Shown in pieces: positions 34,621 to 44,086 of a stretch of 61,139 nt of DNA. Position numbers and translations under genes: made by a program. The DNA lies in the NCBI GenBank assembly GCA_900554305.1, contig USGV01000008.1, forward strand, positions 1 through 61,139, read 5' to 3'. The stretch's first letter is position 1; each line of letters opens with the position of its first letter. The notes under the pieces are model-generated. The model made no database searches and had not been told where the DNA came from. It was given only the letters and a program-made list of their open reading frames with translations. The DNA is from an uncultured Mycoplasmatota bacterium (GTDB taxonomy: Bacteria; Bacillota_I; Bacilli_A; RF39; UBA660).

Positions 34621-34631
34621 TTAACCGTTTT
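34621..34631. promoter_or_regulatory. Inverted copy of the AAAACGGTTAA element
   Basis: TTAACCGTTTT is the exact reverse complement of AAAACGGTTAA at 34552-34562, 58 bp away, on the other side of the promoter. Confidence 0.5.
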
Positions 34632-34664
34632 GAATAAAATTTAGTAATTTAGGATGTGAAGAGG

Positions 34665-35744
34665 ATGAGAGTAATTGTAGCAGCAGGAGGTACTGGAGGG
34701 CATATCTATCCTGCATTGGCCATTATTGAGAGAATTAAGGAAAAAGATAAAAATAGTGAAATTTTATATATTGGTACTACGGATCGTATGGAAAAAGATA
34801 TTGTTCCAGCTCGCGGTATTCCTTTTGTTGGTATTGAAATACAAGGATTAAATAGAAAAAATATTTTTTCTAATTTTTCTGTTCTTCAAAAATTTTATAA
34901 AGCAATTCATAAATCTAAAGAGGTGATTCGTGAATTTAAGCCTGATATTGTTATTGGAGTCGGTGGATATATTACAGCTCCTGTATTATATGCGGCACAT
35001 AAAATGCATATTAAAACAATGATTCATGAGCAAAACTCTATTCCTGGTCTTTCTAATAAATTTTTATCTAGATTTGTGGATACTATTTGTGTTTCTCTAC
35101 CTGGAAGTATGGAGTATTTTCCTAAGAAAAAGACGGTTTATACAGGAAATCCTAGAAGTGAAGAAATTTTGACAATTAAAAAAGTTTCTAAAACTAAGCT
35201 TGGCTTCTCTGCTTCTAAAAAATTAGTACTTGTAGTTATGGGGTCTTTAGGTTCTACTACTATGACTAAAAAATTGAAAGAGACAATTGCTCATTTTGGT
35301 GGTAAAAATTATCAAGTATTAGTTATTACGGGTAAGGCATACTATGATGATTATAAAGATGTTGATTTGCCTAAAAACGTTGTTTTACTTCCATTTACGG
35401 AAGAATTAATTCAGATTATGAAAGATACAGATTTAATGGTATCACGTGCAGGTGCTTCTACTATTTCCGAGATTACAGGGATTGGATTACCTTCTATTTT
35501 AGTTCCTTCTCCTTATGTTACTCATAATCATCAATATATGAATGCGAAGGAGTTAGAAGATGCAGGTGCCTGCCAGATTTTAGAAGAAAAAGATTTCTCT
35601 CCTGATAGATTGTGTCATGAAATAGATACTATTTTATCTGATAAAAAATTATATTTTTCTATGAAAAAAGCAAGTGAATCGTTTGGTGTGAAGGATTCTC
35701 TTACTAAAATATATGGGGAGATTCAAAAGTTAGTTGGTGAATAG
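34665..35744 (+). CDS. murG: UDP-GlcNAc:lipid I GlcNAc transferase MurG
   Basis: 359 residues. GT-B fold with the GAGGTGGHIYPA-type loop AAGGTGGHIYPA, IGVGGYITAPV, HEQNSIPG, and C-terminal VMGSLGS and SRAGASTISEI. Makes lipid II on the inner membrane face. The start is the ATG at 34665 (classic MRVIVAAGG N-terminus) or the GTG at 34656; both have weak spacing. It ends 1 bp before the murB start. Confidence 0.95.
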   Translation: MRVIVAAGGTGGHIYPALAIIERIKEKDKNSEILYIGTTDRMEKDIVPARGIPFVGIEIQGLNRKNIFSNFSVLQKFYKAIHKSKEVIREFKPDIVIGVGGYITAPVLYAAHKMHIKTMIHEQNSIPGLSNKFLSRFVDTICVSLPGSMEYFPKKKTVYTGNPRSEEILTIKKVSKTKLGFSASKKLVLVVMGSLGSTTMTKKLKETIAHFGGKNYQVLVITGKAYYDDYKDVDLPKNVVLLPFTEELIQIMKDTDLMVSRAGASTISEITGIGLPSILVPSPYVTHNHQYMNAKELEDAGACQILEEKDFSPDRLCHEIDTILSDKKLYFSMKKASESFGVKDSLTKIYGEIQKLVGE

Positions 35745-35745
35745 A

Positions 35746-36654
35746 ATGAAAGAAATTATTGAACGATTAGAAAAGATGAATATAGGTAAAATAGAGAAAG
35801 AAGTATCTCTTGATAAATATACTACTTATCGTGTAGGTGGGATTGCGTCCGCTATGGTTTATCCCAAAAATACAGAATGTTTAAAAAAGGTTTTGCAATT
35901 ATTAAAAGTAAATAATATTCATTTTAAAGTTGTTGGCTTTGGGTCCAATTTGTTATTTAGTAGTAAGCGCTATAATGGCATTATTATTCGATTAGATGAG
36001 TTTAATGAACTAGAGTTTCTTACTCCTTATAAATTGCGTGTTGGAGCAGGCTATTCTTTGGTAAAGCTTTCTATGCAAGCTGCGAGACGAGGTCTTGCCG
36101 GATTAGAATTTGCAAGTGGGATTCCTGGAACTGTTGGTGGCGCTGTTTTTATGAATGCTGGTGCTTATAAGAGTGATATGGGATATATCGTTCAAGATGT
36201 TACTGTTTTGACACCAGATCTTAGAGTAATTAAGCTTGAAAATAAAGAAATGAACTTTCATTATAGAACTTCTTTTTTAAAAACGCATCCTGGTTATATT
36301 TGTTTAGAGGCTGTATTACGTTTAGATAAGGGGAATAAGTCCGCGATAGAAGAAGTTATTAAAGATAGGCGTAAGAGAAGATTGGAATCTCAACCTTTAA
36401 ATTATCCGTCTGCTGGTTCTGTTTTTCGTAATCCAGAAGGTATGTCTGCATGGAAATTGATTGATGATGCAGGGCTTAAAGGATATTCTATTGGTGGTGC
36501 GAAAGTTAGTGAAAAACATGCTAATTTTATTATTAACTATGACCATGCTACTGGTGAAGATATCAAAAATTTAATTGAGTATGTACAAGAAAAAGTAAAG
36601 GAACATTGTCAGGTTGAATTAAAAGTTGAACAAGAATTTGTAAATTGGGAGTAA
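35746..36654 (+). CDS. murB: UDP-N-acetylenolpyruvoylglucosamine reductase MurB (type II)
   Basis: 302 residues. FAD-binding YRVGG, GFGSNLLFS and ASGIPGTVGGAVFMNAGAY. Catalytic Ser in SAGSVFRNP, and a C-terminal Glu in EQEF. The lack of the extra tyrosine loop and the length fit type II enzymes of Gram-positives. Makes UDP-MurNAc. The ATG at 35746 is one base after the murG stop, with GGTGA inside murG. Confidence 0.95.
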   Translation: MKEIIERLEKMNIGKIEKEVSLDKYTTYRVGGIASAMVYPKNTECLKKVLQLLKVNNIHFKVVGFGSNLLFSSKRYNGIIIRLDEFNELEFLTPYKLRVGAGYSLVKLSMQAARRGLAGLEFASGIPGTVGGAVFMNAGAYKSDMGYIVQDVTVLTPDLRVIKLENKEMNFHYRTSFLKTHPGYICLEAVLRLDKGNKSAIEEVIKDRRKRRLESQPLNYPSAGSVFRNPEGMSAWKLIDDAGLKGYSIGGAKVSEKHANFIINYDHATGEDIKNLIEYVQEKVKEHCQVELKVEQEFVNWE

Positions 36655-36659
36655 TGTAC

Positions 36660-37349
36660 ATGGCTAAGAAATTGGTAAAAAAAAGAAAAATAAAATTATT
36701 ACCATGCCTTATAGTGCTTTTAGTATTAGGAGGACTATCTTTTGTTGTGTACTTTTTCTTAAAACTTCCTATTTTAAATTTAATTGTAGAAAATACTACT
36801 TATTTAAATGATGATTATATTTTGGAATTAGCTGAAGTAAAAGATTATCCTAGTTTTTGGATGTCTTCTACTAGTAATATGGAGAGAAAATTAGAAAATT
36901 CACCTTATATTTCTGAAGCTAAGGTCGAAAGAAAATTCTTTCATATTTTAGTGTTTAATATTGATGAGAATAAACCATTATTTATTAATAATACAAATAA
37001 TACCGTAGTCTTTTCCGATAAGGAGGAGGTTAGTGTTTCTGATCGGATTGATTTGTTTCGTATTCCAAGATTAATTAACTATGTTCCAGATAATAAATAT
37101 CAGTCTTTTATTAAAGGAATGGCTAATATTAAAAAGGATATTTTAGGTAAAATTTCTGATATTGAATATCAACCTAATGATTATGATAAAGATCGCTTCT
37201 TATTGTATATGGATGATGGAAATATGGTGTATTTAACGTTAACTAAGTTCGATATGATTAATTATTATAACGATGTTTTAAGTCAATTGGAAAATAGAAA
37301 AGGTATTCTTTATTTAGACAATGGAAATCATTTCCAGATTATGGAGTAG
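36660..37349 (+). CDS. ftsQ: Cell division protein FtsQ/DivIB
   Basis: 229 residues. A short basic cytoplasmic start (KKLVKKRKIK), one transmembrane helix (about 14-35), then a POTRA-like segment (YLNDDYILELAEV ... PYISEAKVERKF) and a beta domain. Fits FtsQ/DivIB by topology and position after murB. Divisome scaffold with FtsL/DivIC. The start at 36660 follows GGGAG by 8 bp; it lies 5 bp after the murB stop. Confidence 0.85.
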   Translation: MAKKLVKKRKIKLLPCLIVLLVLGGLSFVVYFFLKLPILNLIVENTTYLNDDYILELAEVKDYPSFWMSSTSNMERKLENSPYISEAKVERKFFHILVFNIDENKPLFINNTNNTVVFSDKEEVSVSDRIDLFRIPRLINYVPDNKYQSFIKGMANIKKDILGKISDIEYQPNDYDKDRFLLYMDDGNMVYLTLTKFDMINYYNDVLSQLENRKGILYLDNGNHFQIME

Positions 37350-37352
37350 AGT

Positions 37353-38714
37353 ATGCGATTATTTTTGAAAAAGTATGGACCGTTTATTTTTTTGTTTTTC
37401 TTTGTTTTATATAGTTTCTTGATAGCTTATAATTTGTTTTTTGGGGATACTATTGTTAATTACGGTTTTAGTTATGCTATCACTAGAGGGGAAGTTCCTT
37501 ATGTAGACTATAATCTAATTATTCCTTTGTTTTCTCCTTTTTTATATTCTATTTTTTTATTTATTTCTAAATCTTTTCTGTTTTATTATATTGTACAATC
37601 TATCTTTGTAGTACTATTTTTTATAGTGCTTTTCAAACTATTGGATAATAAATGGAGTTTATTATTACCAATTGTATTTTTAGGTTTTCCTATTCCTATT
37701 GTTACAATACTTTTTCCTGGGTATAATTTTATTTTATTATTTTTATTAATTCTTGTTATTTATTGTGAAATAGAAGAAAAAAGCGATTATTTGATAGGTT
37801 TTTTATTAGGTCTCATGATTTTGACTAAACATACTTTAGGTGTTTTATTCTTTTTGCCAAGTCTCCTTTATTTAAGACAACTTCAAAAAATAGGAAAAAG
37901 GATTTTAGGACTTCTTATCCCTATAAGTGTATTTGTGTTTTATTTATTTATTAGCCATAGTTTTTTTGAATTTATCAATTTGTGCATATTAGGATTGTTT
38001 GATTTTGCTGGAGAAAATAGTACTGTTATGGAATATTGGTTATGGGTGCCATTTCTTCTTTGTATGGGTTATGTTATTTTTCGTATCTTTAAACAAAAAA
38101 AGGATATTTTTCCTTATTATGTTTTGATTTCTAGTCTTTTTGTTTATCCTTTGTTCGATGCTTATCATCTATCTTTTTTTCTTTTTCTTACAATGTGTTT
38201 ATTTCTTTACTATAGTAAATTTATTTGTAAGAATGTTACTTTTTATGTTTTGGTATTTTTGGTATTTTTAGCTGGTTTATGGACTTTTATTACTTTCAGT
38301 TTTCGTGGTGGCGTATATCATTTTCAAAATTATCCTAATTATCCTTTGCGATATTTAAAAGATAGTGATAAAAAGCATTATGAAGAAATTCAAAAATTTA
38401 TGGAAGATTGGAAAGAACCAGTTATCTTATTTGGTTTAGGTACTGAAAATTATTTTTATAAGATTACTAATGATTTAGATATTACGTATTTTGATTTACC
38501 TAATTATGGAAATTATGGCTACCATGGTATGGAGATGATGATTCAAAAATTTGAGGAGTTACCAACTGACAGTGTTATTCTCATTGATAAAAATATTTTA
38601 GAAGATGATAATTATAATCAACAATATTATAAAGATTTAGCTTATTATGTTATAGAAAATTATCGTAAATTAAAGAAGGTTGGCCGATATACAGCTTATT
38701 TGAAAGAGAAGTAG
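37353..38714 (+). CDS. GT-C-like polytopic protein, copy 1
   Basis: 453 residues with about ten transmembrane helices in the first 320 residues and an external C-terminal part (about 325-453). The first outer loop has GDTIVNYGF then RGEVPYVDYN, like the acidic loop of GT-C glycosyltransferases (PMT/ArnT type), but the D-E pair is reduced to D32. LTKHTLG (near 157) and LCILGLFDFAG motifs are shared with the next two genes, as is YFDLPNYGNYGYHG in the tail. Probably uses a polyprenyl-linked sugar for an envelope glycan. It starts 3 bp after ftsQ. Confidence 0.7.
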   Translation: MRLFLKKYGPFIFLFFFVLYSFLIAYNLFFGDTIVNYGFSYAITRGEVPYVDYNLIIPLFSPFLYSIFLFISKSFLFYYIVQSIFVVLFFIVLFKLLDNKWSLLLPIVFLGFPIPIVTILFPGYNFILLFLLILVIYCEIEEKSDYLIGFLLGLMILTKHTLGVLFFLPSLLYLRQLQKIGKRILGLLIPISVFVFYLFISHSFFEFINLCILGLFDFAGENSTVMEYWLWVPFLLCMGYVIFRIFKQKKDIFPYYVLISSLFVYPLFDAYHLSFFLFLTMCLFLYYSKFICKNVTFYVLVFLVFLAGLWTFITFSFRGGVYHFQNYPNYPLRYLKDSDKKHYEEIQKFMEDWKEPVILFGLGTENYFYKITNDLDITYFDLPNYGNYGYHGMEMMIQKFEELPTDSVILIDKNILEDDNYNQQYYKDLAYYVIENYRKLKKVGRYTAYLKEK

Positions 38715-38724
38715 GTGATTAATG

Positions 38725-40056
38725 ATGAGGAAAGTTATAAAGTTTAGTTTTATCTTTTTCATTATATTAATATTTAATTTACTATGTTCACCACTTAATT
38801 TGGATGAAGTTTGGAATTATGGTTTTGCTAATAACTTATATCGAGGATTAGTTCCATATTTGGACTTTAATATGGTGATTACACCTTTTTATCCATTTCT
38901 TATGTCTTTACCATTTTATATTTTTGGTTCTAGTATGATTGTTTTTCACGTTGCTAATGCTATTATTTTAACAGGATGCTTTGTTTTACTAGAAAAAATG
39001 TATCATGATAAAATGTGGATATTCTTTTTCTTTCTTTTCTTTCCTGTTAATATTTCCGCTCCTAATTATAGTCTGTTTTTGTTGGTAATTGTAGTTTCTT
39101 TAGTTTACTTGGAAAAGAATTTTGTGAATGCAAAAGGTGATGTTGTTCATTATTTCATTGGCATTCTTTTAGGAATTTCTGTTTTGACCAAACAGACAGT
39201 TGGAGTGTTCTTGCTTCTTCCTACTATTATCTTTTTTTGGAAAGATAAAAAAGTATTATTAAAGCGAATCCTAGGTTTTTTGCTTCCAATTTTTGTTTTT
39301 GTTATCTATTTATTAATTAACAAAAATTTTTTAGCTTTTCTTAATTTGTGTGTATTTGGTTTATTGGATTTTACTGGTAATCAAAAGGTCTTTAATGTTT
39401 TTGGAATATTATTTATGATTATGCTTTCTTTTACTATATATTTTATTAAAAAAGATAAAAAGGATATTTCTAATTATTATGTTTTATGTTTTTATAGTAT
39501 TGTTATTCCTATTATCGATTTGTATCACTTTTTCCTTGCTTTTTTTGCATTTTTGCTTCTTGTGTTATCTAGGATTCAAAAAAGATATCTTTGTTATAGT
39601 GCTTTTAGTATTGTTTCTATTTTATTTCTTGGAGGACTGATGGCAAATTTTAATCAATTTGATATTGAAAATTATCCTAATGATTTAAATCATTTTGAAT
39701 ATCGTTATATTAAGCCTAGTAGTTATCGATTCACAAAGCAAGTGTTAAAGTACGTTTCAAAACATCGGAATAAAAACATTATGTACGTGGTTCCCGATGC
39801 TTATTATTTTAAAATTATTCAAGATGAAGACTGTAATTATTTTGATTTGATTAATCAAGGCAATTTAGGATATCATGGCAGTGATTGGTTATTAAAGCAG
39901 ATTAAAAAAATGGATAATACATTATTTATTGTTGATTCTAGTGAGTATAATTCTGGAAATCAGATTGATCAACAGGCATTGAAATATCTTTTGTATTATG
40001 GTGTTAAAGTAGATAGTATTGGCTTTTATGATGTATATGTTTTAGAAGAGGAGTAG
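38725..40056 (+). CDS. GT-C-like polytopic protein, copy 2
   Basis: 443 residues (an ATG at 38722 is equally possible). Same layout as its neighbours, and the only copy with a full D-E pair in the first outer loop (LNLDEVWNYGF), the usual catalytic acid site of GT-C enzymes. LTKQTVG, LCVFGLLDFTG and YFDLINQGNLGYHG match copies 1 and 3. It may be the active member. Ribosome site TAGGTGAT. Confidence 0.7.
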   Translation: MRKVIKFSFIFFIILIFNLLCSPLNLDEVWNYGFANNLYRGLVPYLDFNMVITPFYPFLMSLPFYIFGSSMIVFHVANAIILTGCFVLLEKMYHDKMWIFFFFLFFPVNISAPNYSLFLLVIVVSLVYLEKNFVNAKGDVVHYFIGILLGISVLTKQTVGVFLLLPTIIFFWKDKKVLLKRILGFLLPIFVFVIYLLINKNFLAFLNLCVFGLLDFTGNQKVFNVFGILFMIMLSFTIYFIKKDKKDISNYYVLCFYSIVIPIIDLYHFFLAFFAFLLLVLSRIQKRYLCYSAFSIVSILFLGGLMANFNQFDIENYPNDLNHFEYRYIKPSSYRFTKQVLKYVSKHRNKNIMYVVPDAYYFKIIQDEDCNYFDLINQGNLGYHGSDWLLKQIKKMDNTLFIVDSSEYNSGNQIDQQALKYLLYYGVKVDSIGFYDVYVLEEE

Positions 40057-40060
40057 AAGT

Positions 40061-41398
40061 ATGAAAAAATGGGTACGTTATATATTTATTTTTCTATTTA
40101 TGTTTTGTATCGTAGAGTTTTTTGGTTTTTCTAATACCTATGGAGATTCTATTAACAATTATATGTTTAGTCATGCCATTGTGATGGGGGAGATTCCTTA
40201 TCTTGATTTTAATATGGTTTCTACTCCTCTTTATGCCTTTATCATGTCCTTAGGTTTATTCCTTTGGGATAATTATTTAATGTTTGCCCTAGAGCAAAGT
40301 CTACTTTTAACAATAGCTTTTTATCTATTGTATGAGGTGTATGGAAAGAAAAGTTATATTGCTTTACTTAGTGTTTGTTTATTTGCTTTTTTTGCCTTTA
40401 ATGCTACTTATAATTTTTTGGCTTTGTTTTTTTTAATTTTCTTAATTTATTTGGAAGAAAAGTTTCCATATAAAGATTATTTTATTGGTTTTATTCTTGG
40501 GTGTGCTATTTTGAGTAAACAAACGGTAGGAGTTATGCTTGTTATTCCAGCACTTATTTTTTATCGTAGGGATATTCGTAAGATTTTAAGAAGAATAGTG
40601 GGGACTTTTATTCCTTGTTTTATCTTTCTTATTTATTTATTATTTCAGCAAGCCTTATATCCGTTCTTTGATTTATGCCTTTTTGGCTTGTTTGATTTTT
40701 CATCAAAGAATGGATTTCATTTTTCATTTTATTTTTTATTTAGTATTCTTTTGTTTTGTATTCAACTTTGGATTACACTTAAAAGAAAGAAAGATATTAA
40801 AAACTATTATTTATTAATAGGGGTTAGTTTTGTTATTCCTCTTTTTGATCTACATCATTTTTCGCTTTATATTTTTTGCTTTGTCCTTCAATTATTACCA
40901 TTCATTACAAAGTATGAAGATTATTTTGGTCGATTAGCGCTTGTTTTATCTATTATTGTCAGTATCTTTATTTTTAGTTATTTAAGTTATTTACTAAAAC
41001 CTGTATTTTCTACTAAGATTCCAAAATTCCAGTATACTTTAAATTCTAGTTATGATTATCAGAGGGCTTTAGATAACTTTAAGTTTTTTGATAAATTTGA
41101 AAGAAAGTTAATACTGTCTTATGGTTCTACTCAATATATGGTACAATACGATATTAGTAGAGATCATCCGATTACTTATTTTGATGTTTTAATGTATGGA
41201 AATTATGGGTATCGTGGTAGTTATAAAATGATTGAAAGAGTAAAAGAAATGGAGGATGTTTATATCTTAGTTGATATGGCTTCTTATCATGATTTTTCTT
41301 TATATAATCAGTTTGATAAGGTTGTAGTCGATTACGTTATAAAACATTATAAGAAAGTGGATTCGTGGCGAGATTTTAATGTTTATTATAAAAATTAA
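40061..41398 (+). CDS. GT-C-like polytopic protein, copy 3
   Basis: 445 residues, about ten transmembrane helices. The first loop reads YGDSINNYMF then MGEIPYLDFN, with a single acid. LSKQTVG, LCLFGLFDFSS and YFDVLMYGNYGYRG correspond to copies 1 and 2. GAGGAG lies upstream inside the gap of 4 bp. It ends before the terminator ahead of ftsA. Confidence 0.7.
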   Translation: MKKWVRYIFIFLFMFCIVEFFGFSNTYGDSINNYMFSHAIVMGEIPYLDFNMVSTPLYAFIMSLGLFLWDNYLMFALEQSLLLTIAFYLLYEVYGKKSYIALLSVCLFAFFAFNATYNFLALFFLIFLIYLEEKFPYKDYFIGFILGCAILSKQTVGVMLVIPALIFYRRDIRKILRRIVGTFIPCFIFLIYLLFQQALYPFFDLCLFGLFDFSSKNGFHFSFYFLFSILLFCIQLWITLKRKKDIKNYYLLIGVSFVIPLFDLHHFSLYIFCFVLQLLPFITKYEDYFGRLALVLSIIVSIFIFSYLSYLLKPVFSTKIPKFQYTLNSSYDYQRALDNFKFFDKFERKLILSYGSTQYMVQYDISRDHPITYFDVLMYGNYGYRGSYKMIERVKEMEDVYILVDMASYHDFSLYNQFDKVVVDYVIKHYKKVDSWRDFNVYYKN

Positions 41399-41405
41399 TT
41401 CTATG

Positions 41406-41428
41406 AAAACTCTTGGAGTTTTTTTTCT
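41406..41428 (+). terminator. Terminator between the GT-C-like genes and ftsA
   Basis: AAAACTC / GAGTTTT (41406-41412 with 41416-41422), 3-nt loop, then TTTT. A TTGGAG inside the hairpin lies 16 bp before TATAAT (41436-41441), so the hairpin may also hold the ftsA -35. Confidence 0.65.
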
Positions 41429-41466
41429 TTTATAGTATAATAATTTTTAAGATGGGAGATGCTTAC

Positions 41467-42696
41467 ATGGGTCAGGTATATACAGGTATTGAGTTGGGTA
41501 CTGATAGTATTAAGATTGTTGTATTAGAAAAACTTCATGATAAGTTTCATGTTTTGGCATCTGTTCATAGTCCAAGTGATGGTATTTCTAAAGGTGAAGT
41601 TGCGGATATTAAAAAATGTGTTTCTAGTGTAAGGGTGGCTTTGAAAAAGGTTAATGATATGCTAGGTATTAAGATTGTCAATGTAATTGCTGTTGTTCCA
41701 CCTACTGGATGTTCCTTTGATATTGCAGTTGGTTCTGTTGAAGTGTTGGATGAAGTTACGGGAGAAGATGTAAATAGGGTAGTTAAAGATGCTCTGGTTG
41801 GAAAAATTAGTGAAGAGGAGGAATTGGTTACTGCCATCCCTATTAGCTTTACTGTGGATGAAGAGGAAAATATTAAAGATCCTAAAGGAATGAAGGGAAA
41901 TCTTTTGGAAGTAAAATTAGTAACTGCAACGTTACCTAAAGAGCCTTTATATAGAATTTTGGAAGTGTTAAAGCTTAGTGGTCTAGAAACTTTGGATGTG
42001 GCCTTTACTTCTACTGGAGATTATTATACTGTTTGTAATAGCCGTTTACAAAAGGAAGTTGGTGCTATTATTAATATAGGAGAAGCATCTACTAATGTTT
42101 CTGTCTTTAATAAAGGTATTCAAATTAAGAATGCCGTTATTCCTATTGGTAGTCATAATGTAGATCGTGATATTACGTATATTTTTAAAATTAAAGAAGA
42201 AGATTCTAGAAGGTTAAAAGAGCAATTTGCTGTTAGTATGCAGGCATATGCAGATACTAATGATACTGTATCTATTCCTATTGGTGATGAGGAAAAAGAA
42301 ATTTCTCAGGTTGGGATTTCTAAAGTTGTAGAGGCTAGGTTAGAGGAAATTTTAAATTTGGCTAAAAAAGAGATAAAAAACTTAACAAATAGGGAAATAC
42401 GTTATATAATAGTAACAGGTGGCCTTAGCGAGTTAGCAGGATTTCAATATTTGGTGGAGTCTGTTTTCGGTATATCGGCTAAGGTATGTAATATTAGTAC
42501 AATGGGTCTAAGACATAATCGATATAGTAGTGTTGTTGGCGCGGTACGATATTTTGATGATAAAATGTCTTTACGGGGGAAGAATGTCAGTATGATATCA
42601 GAAAGTGATGTCCAGTTGTTGATGTCTCCTGACGATAAGACGATAAATAATGATAATATTATTAGTAAAGTATTTGGACATTTTTTTGATAACTAA
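41467..42696 (+). CDS. ftsA: Cell division protein FtsA
   Basis: 409 residues. Actin-like ATPase: phosphate 1 GIELGTDSIKIVV, the 1C domain (about 85-165), phosphate 2 GAIINIGEASTNVSVF, adenosine motif VTGGLSELAGF. It anchors FtsZ to the membrane; the C-terminus (KVFGHFFDN) is a plausible amphipathic membrane-targeting helix. The ATG at 41467 follows GGGAGA by 8 bp; a longer ORF start upstream would include the promoter. ftsZ starts 12 bp later. Confidence 0.93.
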   Translation: MGQVYTGIELGTDSIKIVVLEKLHDKFHVLASVHSPSDGISKGEVADIKKCVSSVRVALKKVNDMLGIKIVNVIAVVPPTGCSFDIAVGSVEVLDEVTGEDVNRVVKDALVGKISEEEELVTAIPISFTVDEEENIKDPKGMKGNLLEVKLVTATLPKEPLYRILEVLKLSGLETLDVAFTSTGDYYTVCNSRLQKEVGAIINIGEASTNVSVFNKGIQIKNAVIPIGSHNVDRDITYIFKIKEEDSRRLKEQFAVSMQAYADTNDTVSIPIGDEEKEISQVGISKVVEARLEEILNLAKKEIKNLTNREIRYIIVTGGLSELAGFQYLVESVFGISAKVCNISTMGLRHNRYSSVVGAVRYFDDKMSLRGKNVSMISESDVQLLMSPDDKTINNDNIISKVFGHFFDN

Positions 42697-42708
42697 GGAG
42701 GACTAGGT

Positions 42709-43821
42709 ATGATAGGTGGATTAGAATTAGATCAATTAGCCAAAATTAAAGTTATTGGTTTAGGTGGCGGCGGTGGTAACGCTGTTAATAGAATGGTAGA
42801 GTCAGGAGTAAAAGGTGTTGAATTTATCGCTGCTAATACAGATTTACAAGTATTAAATTCTTCTAAAGCTGATGTTAAAATTCAAATTGGCGCTTCTTTA
42901 ACTGATGGACTTGGTGCAGGAGCTAAGCCAGAAGTTGGTAAGGAAGCAGCTTTAGAGTCTAAGAAAGAAATAGAAGATGCTTTAGCTGGTGCAGATATGG
43001 TATTTATCACTTGTGGAATGGGTGGAGGTACTGGTACTGGTGCTGCTCCTATTGTTGCAGAGATTGCGCAAGGATTAGGTGCTTTGACCGTTGCTATTGT
43101 TACAAAACCATTCTCATTCGAAGGAAAAAGAAGAATGGATAATGCATTAAAGGGTATTGATGAGTTAAAGAAACATGTAGATACTTTAATTGTTATTCCA
43201 AATGATAGATTAAGAGAAATTATTGATAAGACTACTCCAATGTTAGAGGCATTCAAAGAAGTTGATAATGTACTTCGTCGTGGTGTTCAATCTATTTCTG
43301 ATTTGATTGCTGTTGTAGGTCTTGTTAACTTGGACTTTGCTGATGTTAAAGCAGTTATGGAGAAGAGTGGTCACGCAATTATTGGTATTGGTATTGGTAT
43401 GGGAGAAGACAGAGCAATCGAAGCTGCTAAACAAGCTGTTTCCTCTCCACTTCTTGAAACTCCAATTACAGGAGCTACAGATGCTATTATCAATATTACA
43501 GGTGGAGTTAACTTAACATTATTTGAAGCTGAACAAGCTGCTGAAGTTGTTCGTAACGCTGCAAATACTGATATTAATACAATCTTTGGTTCAGTTATTA
43601 ATGAAAACTTATCTGATGAAGTTATCGTTACTGTAATTGCTACTGGATTTGATAAGAAAGCATCACAACCAGAAGTAAAAGAGCCAGTATTTAGTAATGC
43701 TGCACCAACTAGAAGAAGTGCTTCGGTTGAAAAAGCTCCAGAAATGTTAGATTCTAATGATTCTTCTGGTGATGACGGTGACTTTGATTTACCTCCGTTC
43801 TTAAGAGATAGAAATTATTAA
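42709..43821 (+). CDS. ftsZ: Cell division protein FtsZ
   Basis: 370 residues. Tubulin-like GTPase: [13 protein letters not shown], the signature [13 protein letters not shown]7 loop NLDFADVK, and the C-terminal DLPPFLRDR peptide that binds FtsA/SepF. The linker (about 318-355) is short. AAGGAGG site. Codon use is stronger than in neighbours, as expected for a highly expressed gene. Confidence 0.98.
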   Translation: MIGGLELDQLAKIKVIGLGGGGGNAVNRMVESGVKGVEFIAANTDLQVLNSSKADVKIQIGASLTDGLGAGAKPEVGKEAALESKKEIEDALAGADMVFITCGMGGGTGTGAAPIVAEIAQGLGALTVAIVTKPFSFEGKRRMDNALKGIDELKKHVDTLIVIPNDRLREIIDKTTPMLEAFKEVDNVLRRGVQSISDLIAVVGLVNLDFADVKAVMEKSGHAIIGIGIGMGEDRAIEAAKQAVSSPLLETPITGATDAIINITGGVNLTLFEAEQAAEVVRNAANTDINTIFGSVINENLSDEVIVTVIATGFDKKASQPEVKEPVFSNAAPTRRSASVEKAPEMLDSNDSSGDDGDFDLPPFLRDRNY

Positions 43822-43823
43822 TA

Positions 43824-43852
43824 AAGTTTGCGAAATTCGTGAACTTTTTTCT
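43824..43852 (+). terminator. Terminator of ftsZ
   Basis: AAGTTTGCG / CGTGAACTT (43824-43832 with 43838-43846, two G-T pairs), loop AAATT, then T-run. Confidence 0.8.
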
Positions 43853-43890
43853 TTTTTGGAGTATACTTTGATTATAGAGAGGATGATTTT

Positions 43891-44055
43891 ATGGGTATAC
43901 CTAATATGCATACTACTATCGATTATGCTAAATTAATTGAATTACAGGCCAAAGCTGTCGAAGATAAAATTACTGTATCTAATGATACTTTGCGAGGCAA
44001 GGTAAGACAGAAAAGTATGCAACCAAGAAAACGAGGGGCAACGGTAAGAAAATAA
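43891..44055 (+). CDS. Small basic protein downstream of ftsZ
   Basis: 54 residues. ATG at 43891 after GAGAGGATG; the frame is open to TAA at 44053. The N-terminal half is an amphipathic helix (YAKLIELQAKAVEDKI); the C-terminal half is very basic (RGKVRQK, QPRKRGATVRK), suggesting nucleic-acid or membrane-surface contact. A TATACT at 43862-43867 lies upstream and a terminator hairpin follows directly. I do not recognise it. Confidence 0.6.
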   Translation: MGIPNMHTTIDYAKLIELQAKAVEDKITVSNDTLRGKVRQKSMQPRKRGATVRK

Positions 44056-44086
44056 AAGATAGCTTTGTATTTAAAGCTATCTTTTT
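44054..44086. terminator. Bidirectional terminator
   Basis: 13-bp stem (44054-44066 with 44073-44085) with a 6-nt loop between the convergent small gene and the arginase gene. Confidence 0.9.

Noticed and set aside
42882..43256. 124-residue open frame on the minus strand inside ftsZ
   Set aside because: It is the mirror of conserved ftsZ codons, with low-complexity Ser/Pro-rich translation and no ribosome site.
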